Source: an uncultured Bacteroidales bacterium (GTDB lineage Bacteria > Bacteroidota > Bacteroidia > Bacteroidales > Paludibacteraceae). From it: a stretch of DNA of 18,015 nt. Shown one piece after another: positions 14,950-18,015 of this stretch. The stretch is taken from positions 1 through 18,015 of the forward strand of contig CALCUH010000188.1 in assembly GCA_937907165.1 (NCBI GenBank), in the 5' to 3' direction. The notes beneath the pieces are model-generated. The model was not told where the DNA came from, did not search any database, and worked only from the letters and a program-made list of their open reading frames with translations. Within the stretch, counting starts at the first letter, position 1. Each line of letters opens with the position of its first letter. The position numbers and the translations under genes were made by a program.

Positions 14950-15107
14950 TTAAATGTATATTTATTTTTACCTTTACCTATGATAGGGATGTAAATCCCC
15001 TTAAACTAAAAGTTGTCTGGCTGTCGTCAGACGTCGCCCTAAACGGTTTGCTTTAAGTTGAAGGCGAAAAAAGAAATGCCGACGGATTGCTCCATCGGCA
15101 TTTTTTT
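14950..15107 (+). ncRNA. Candidate structured small RNA of about 158 nt
   Basis: No gene or start-codon-led frame of meaningful length occurs here, yet the stretch has a good promoter just upstream and ends in a strong terminator. Inverted repeats between them nest: TTTTTACCTT (14965-14974) with AAGGCGAAAAA (15061-15071); GGGAT-GTAA-ATCCC at 14986-14999; CTTAAA (15000-15005) with TTTAAG (15052-15057); and GTCTG...CAGAC at 15015-15032. Terminal hairpin and T-run are at 15074-15107. The 5' end is placed 5-6 nt after the -7 element. Transcription on + would be stopped before entering the 3' end of the convergent beta-helix gene. I do not recognise the RNA family; 6S RNA is one possibility to test. 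The opposite-strand reading (3' UTR of the beta-helix gene) would not need the promoter. Confidence 0.45.
15074..15107. terminator. Strong, probably bidirectional intrinsic terminator
   Basis: AAATGCCGA pairs with TCGGCATTT; after a C/A mismatch GGA pairs with TCC around a TTGC loop. On + the stem runs into seven T residues. On the minus strand it is followed by CTTTTTT, so it can also end the beta-helix protein transcript, whose stop is 68 nt away. Confidence 0.9.
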
Positions 15108-15174
15108 ATCAACAAGATCGATGTCCATATCGACCACGGTCATTTCATTAACACATATTCTTTATAACAAGGAA

Positions 15175-17520
15175 TCACCTCACAAGCACTTTTTTGCCTT
15201 CCACCAAATAGATGCCATCAGGCAATCCCTCTATAGTAGTAACACCTTCCCTGTAATTTACAACGCGTTCAACCTTACCTGTCAGACTATAGACAACGGC
15301 CACACCGTCGTTTCCAGCCTTCAGGAACAATGTCTGACCAACAGCGTACACACAAATAGTCTGGTTCAAGACGTTGTCAAGCAAGATATCATCAACAAGG
15401 GCGCTCTCGTCCTTGTTAAACTTAGGGAAAGAAGTAGTTTCACCTTTGTACCATTTTTTGTAAAGGATAGTATCCTGTTGGGCGTTTAACTCACCCACAC
15501 CAAGATTCAAAGCTTTCAAGAAATCGGCTGATTTCATCTCTGTCGTATTAGATGCCACCACCAAATGGTTCACATGAACCGAATTCTCACAATAAGCGTT
15601 TGATACGAACAATACACTATCATAATAACACTCCTCCACATTAGGATCCAAATCCTCGAAGATGAACGGACTTCTCAGACCTGTTGTATCGGACTTGTTC
15701 ACGACACAAGAAGCGTAGCAATTAACCAACGATGAATTACCCAGTTCCACACCAATGAAGCCGGCAGCTTTTCCTTGAGCCGTGATATCACCCGTATTAT
15801 AGCAATTAGCGATCCAACACTGATCAGCCACCGCGCAAAAACCCGCCACACCTTCCCGATATGTGCTCTCGACGGATGCCTCATTTCCACAATTCACGAT
15901 AGTTGTGGATTTAGCACTCGCGCAAATACCACCCGCATAATATCCGCTGAACGAGGAATTTTTGACTACCAAATCCTTGATTTGCGCACCATTAGCATGC
16001 GAAATAAGAGCGGAGAATTCAACATTAGTCACATTGAGGCCATAAATGGAGAAACCATTTCCGTCCAACACACCGGAGAATGCCTTTCCGTCAGTCAATC
16101 CCTCATCACCTCCGATAGGCATCCAGCCATTGGCAGATTCTCCAGACATATCTATATCATCCATGAGACGTCCGTAAATGTGATTAGCGCCACCATTGAC
16201 AGCGTCACGGAAAAGGCTCAAATCCTTTCCGTTATAAATCAGATAATAACCATCCTTGTCTTGCGTGAGAAAACCTTCCTTCAACACCTTAGAAACCATG
16301 ACAACAGTATCACCCTTCACGCTCTTGCCATCGAATCCGTCAGCGAAAACATAAGAGAAAACCTCGCTCGGACAAACCGGCAACTTCAAATCAGAAGAGA
16401 ATATCTCATTATCAAAATAATCGCCGCGATAAGTCACAACATAAGAAGCGTCAGCACTCAATGCCACATTTTTGAATATAGGAGTATCATCCTTTCCTGT
16501 GGTTTGCGACCACTCCAAAAGCGTAACCTTGTAGCCGAACAGAGAATCAGTCACCACTTTCATTTGATCGACAATACCATTCAACGACTTCAACACCTTA
16601 CCACTTTGGAAAGAGGACAAATCATACAAAGTAATCGCCACCTCCAACGAAGAATTAACCTGAGCGCAATCTGACAAAGAGAAACATGCGGAAAACAAAT
16701 CGGACGAAGAACTTCTGAATTGTCCAGTAATGCTACCAGTAGCCAAACCGCTGATTTTGTTCGCGTTATAGCAATTGATAATACCCTTGCCATCATAAGA
16801 ACCAACGATACCTCCCGCAATTCCCATGTAGATCCAGCCATCCTTTTCATTCGCAAATAAGCTGCAAGCTTTCACATGCCCGAGGTTATAGCTATTAATG
16901 ATTTGGGCATCTTGGGCGTATCCGCAAATACCACCCACATTATCACCTCCGACAATTGTTCCGCTATTGCTGCAATTTGCGATATTGCCCTTCACCATAT
17001 CCTTTCCAGAAAGAATTCCGCCCACATTTTTCAGACCGATGACACTACCTTTAAAGTGACAATTGTTAAAAAAGCACTTTCCTGCGGAACCATAACCGCT
17101 CGACACAATACCACCCACATTATCACCACCTTTCACATAGGCATCCTTCACAATCAGGTTCTCCAAGACGTCTACCGCAAGAAAGAGTCCTTGATTCGAA
17201 TTACTGGTATTGATATATAGATTAGAAATCGTATGATTTGCGCCATCGAACTTAATCGACAATTTCTTTGAATTGATGGGTTCCCAACTCGCCGACTTCC
17301 CATTCTTCTCACCGCAGACAGAACTCATATCAATATCGGTCGTCAGACGACCATTCATGGAAGTGCCTTTATTAACTCCATCTCGATACTCTGCCAAATC
17401 AGACGCAGAATTTATCAAATAATACCCGTCAGAATCCTTGGTCAACGCACCAAATGTAAACTGACAGGAAAACACTGACATTCCTATTAAACCTAAAATT
17501 AGCTTCGATATTTTTTTCAT
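15175..17520 (-). CDS. Secreted protein with two GLUG-like beta-helix modules and a T9SS-type C-terminal tail
   Basis: A 781-residue exported protein of unknown function. It starts with MKK and a hydrophobic segment (7-24), a Sec signal peptide likely cut near FGA (23-25); Cys19 is not in a good lipobox. Two homologous modules follow. The first begins DGYYLINSASDLAEYRDGVN at 31-50 and the second DGYYLIYNGKDLSLFRDAVN at 423-442. Each has a GRL...DIDMS segment, then a ladder of GLUG-like repeats (DNVGGI..., NCSNSGTI, NCYNTGDI), a pattern that folds as a right-handed beta-helix in surface adhesins. A Por-secretion-like C-terminal tail (about 739-781) carries VYSLTGKV and LPDGIYLVEGKKVLV. Type IX secretion would place it at or outside the outer membrane, but no T9SS genes are in the window to confirm. 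It has its own -7 element and follows the asnS terminator. Confidence 0.82.
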   Translation of the reverse strand: MKKISKLILGLIGMSVFSCQFTFGALTKDSDGYYLINSASDLAEYRDGVNKGTSMNGRLTTDIDMSSVCGEKNGKSASWEPINSKKLSIKFDGANHTISNLYINTSNSNQGLFLAVDVLENLIVKDAYVKGGDNVGGIVSSGYGSAGKCFFNNCHFKGSVIGLKNVGGILSGKDMVKGNIANCSNSGTIVGGDNVGGICGYAQDAQIINSYNLGHVKACSLFANEKDGWIYMGIAGGIVGSYDGKGIINCYNANKISGLATGSITGQFRSSSSDLFSACFSLSDCAQVNSSLEVAITLYDLSSFQSGKVLKSLNGIVDQMKVVTDSLFGYKVTLLEWSQTTGKDDTPIFKNVALSADASYVVTYRGDYFDNEIFSSDLKLPVCPSEVFSYVFADGFDGKSVKGDTVVMVSKVLKEGFLTQDKDGYYLIYNGKDLSLFRDAVNGGANHIYGRLMDDIDMSGESANGWMPIGGDEGLTDGKAFSGVLDGNGFSIYGLNVTNVEFSALISHANGAQIKDLVVKNSSFSGYYAGGICASAKSTTIVNCGNEASVESTYREGVAGFCAVADQCWIANCYNTGDITAQGKAAGFIGVELGNSSLVNCYASCVVNKSDTTGLRSPFIFEDLDPNVEECYYDSVLFVSNAYCENSVHVNHLVVASNTTEMKSADFLKALNLGVGELNAQQDTILYKKWYKGETTSFPKFNKDESALVDDILLDNVLNQTICVYAVGQTLFLKAGNDGVAVVYSLTGKVERVVNYREGVTTIEGLPDGIYLVEGKKVLVR

Positions 17521-17551
17521 ACGATTGATGTCTTAATTGTAAACAATCTTT

Positions 17552-17559
17552 CAAAGTTA
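17552..17559 (-). promoter_or_regulatory. -7 promoter element of the beta-helix protein gene
   Basis: The minus strand reads TAACTTTG, an exact TAnnTTTG match 31 nt before the start codon. Two TTTG sequences upstream (minus strand of 17577-17580 and 17582-17585) give spacers of 17 and 22 nt, either side of the usual 19-21. The 286-nt gap from 17521 to 17806 also holds two small hairpins (ACTAAT/ATTAGT at 17649-17665 and GTCCC/GGGAC at 17719-17731) of unknown role. Confidence 0.5.
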
Positions 17560-17748
17560 ATTAATATTTTTCAAATCAAATCAAATTTCGGCTAAAATCA
17601 GTAATGAGAATTCTATCATAAAACGACAAATAAAAGATTTGAAAAAAAACTAATATCCAATTAGTTACGAAATATTGAACTGACGAATAGAATTTTGATT
17701 TCTAAAAAAATAACATAAGTCCCCAAGGGACAAACCATTTCAGCCAAT

Positions 17749-17785
17749 CAAAAAAAATCCGAATTGCCAACAAGACAATTCGGAT
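17749..17785 (-). terminator. Intrinsic terminator after asnS
   Basis: A 10-bp stem (ATCCGAATTG with CAATTCGGAT, 17757-17785) around a 9-nt loop is followed on the minus strand by a run of eight T residues. It lies 21 nt beyond the asnS stop and so ends that transcript before the beta-helix gene promoter. Confidence 0.9.
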
Positions 17786-17806
17786 GTAATATCTGTCGCT
17801 AATAGA

Positions 17807-18015
17807 TTAGAAATCAGCAGTTTTAGGTGTTCTTGGGAAAGGAATGACGTCTCTAATGTTCTGCATACCCGTAACAAACAACATGAGACGCTCGAATCCG
17901 AGACCGAATCCGGCATGAGGACAAGATCCGTATTTTCTGGTATCCAAGTACCACCACATATCCTTCATAGGGATATGCAACTCCTCGATACGAGCCATCA
18001 ACTTATCATAATTCT
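17807..18015 (-). CDS. asnS: Asparagine--tRNA ligase, C-terminal end (gene continues beyond window)
   Basis: Charges tRNA(Asn) with asparagine. Only the last 69 or so codons are present, and the frame stays open to the right edge (reading NYDKLMARIEEL), so the gene begins outside. The visible part has class II motif 3 GFGLGFERLMLFVTG and the AsnRS-type ending MQNIRDVIPFPRTPKTADF. Preceding residues MWWYLDTRKYGSCPHAG match AsnRS rather than AspRS, whose final domain differs (compare the aspS gene at the left edge). Direct Asn-tRNA formation means the indirect GatCAB route is not required for asparagine here. Confidence 0.95.
   Translation of the reverse strand, partial: NYDKLMARIEELHIPMKDMWWYLDTRKYGSCPHAGFGLGFERLMLFVTGMQNIRDVIPFPRTPKTADF

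Noticed and set aside
15775..16674. A 299-codon open frame on the + strand inside the beta-helix gene
   Set aside because: It lies antisense to a well-supported secreted protein, has low-complexity Ile/Ser/Thr-rich composition produced by the repeated codons opposite, and has no promoter or recognisable domain.

Overview
The window is a stretch of chromosome from a member of the Bacteroidota, most likely order Bacteroidales. Base composition is moderately low in G+C. Shine-Dalgarno sites are weak or absent, and several genes are preceded by the Bacteroidota -7 promoter element TAnnTTTG. The proteins read as Bacteroidales orthologues, and one carries a C-terminal tail of the type IX secretion (Por) kind. 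Almost everything is chromosomal housekeeping; I see no integrase, transposase, phage module or CRISPR array.

Layout. Positions 1-3671 (+) hold the 3' end of aspS, its terminator, then a uridine phosphorylase-tilS pair. Positions 3678-5234 (-) hold a tight recR, small membrane protein, small HAD-fold protein operon that converges on tilS. Positions 5235-6340 are about 1.1 kb of very AT-rich, gene-free DNA filled with TTTACA/TGTAAA boxes, densest just before a + strand XRE-type helix-turn-helix gene (6341-6946). That gene runs tail-to-tail into dnaJ. Positions 6943-11244 (-) read, in transcription order, UvrD/PcrA helicase, grpE, dnaJ, with an array of related palindromes in front of grpE. maf (+) diverges from the helicase and converges on a patatin-like phospholipase gene (-) at a shared strong hairpin.

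Positions 12873-14874 (-) hold a steroid 5-alpha-reductase family membrane enzyme followed 33 nt later by an Old-Yellow-Enzyme-type NADH:flavin oxidoreductase whose frame is broken by an apparent small deletion. This pair resembles the 5AR/5BR genes that act on 3-oxo-delta4 steroids and bile acids in gut Bacteroidales. It is the metabolically most distinctive part of the window. Next to it (about 14914-15107, +) is a gene-free stretch with a good promoter, nested inverted repeats and a strong terminator: a candidate small RNA. Positions 15175-17520 (-) encode a secreted protein made of two GLUG-like beta-helix modules, and the right edge carries the 3' end of asnS with its terminator.

How the genes fit together: aspS, asnS and tilS serve translation; recR and the helicase serve DNA repair; grpE and dnaJ are DnaK co-chaperones (dnaK is not here). 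The candidates worth most attention are the putative steroid/bile-acid reductase pair, the candidate small RNA, the TTTACA box field tied to the XRE regulator, and the grpE operator array. All functional assignments rest on motif recognition by eye; no database search was run.
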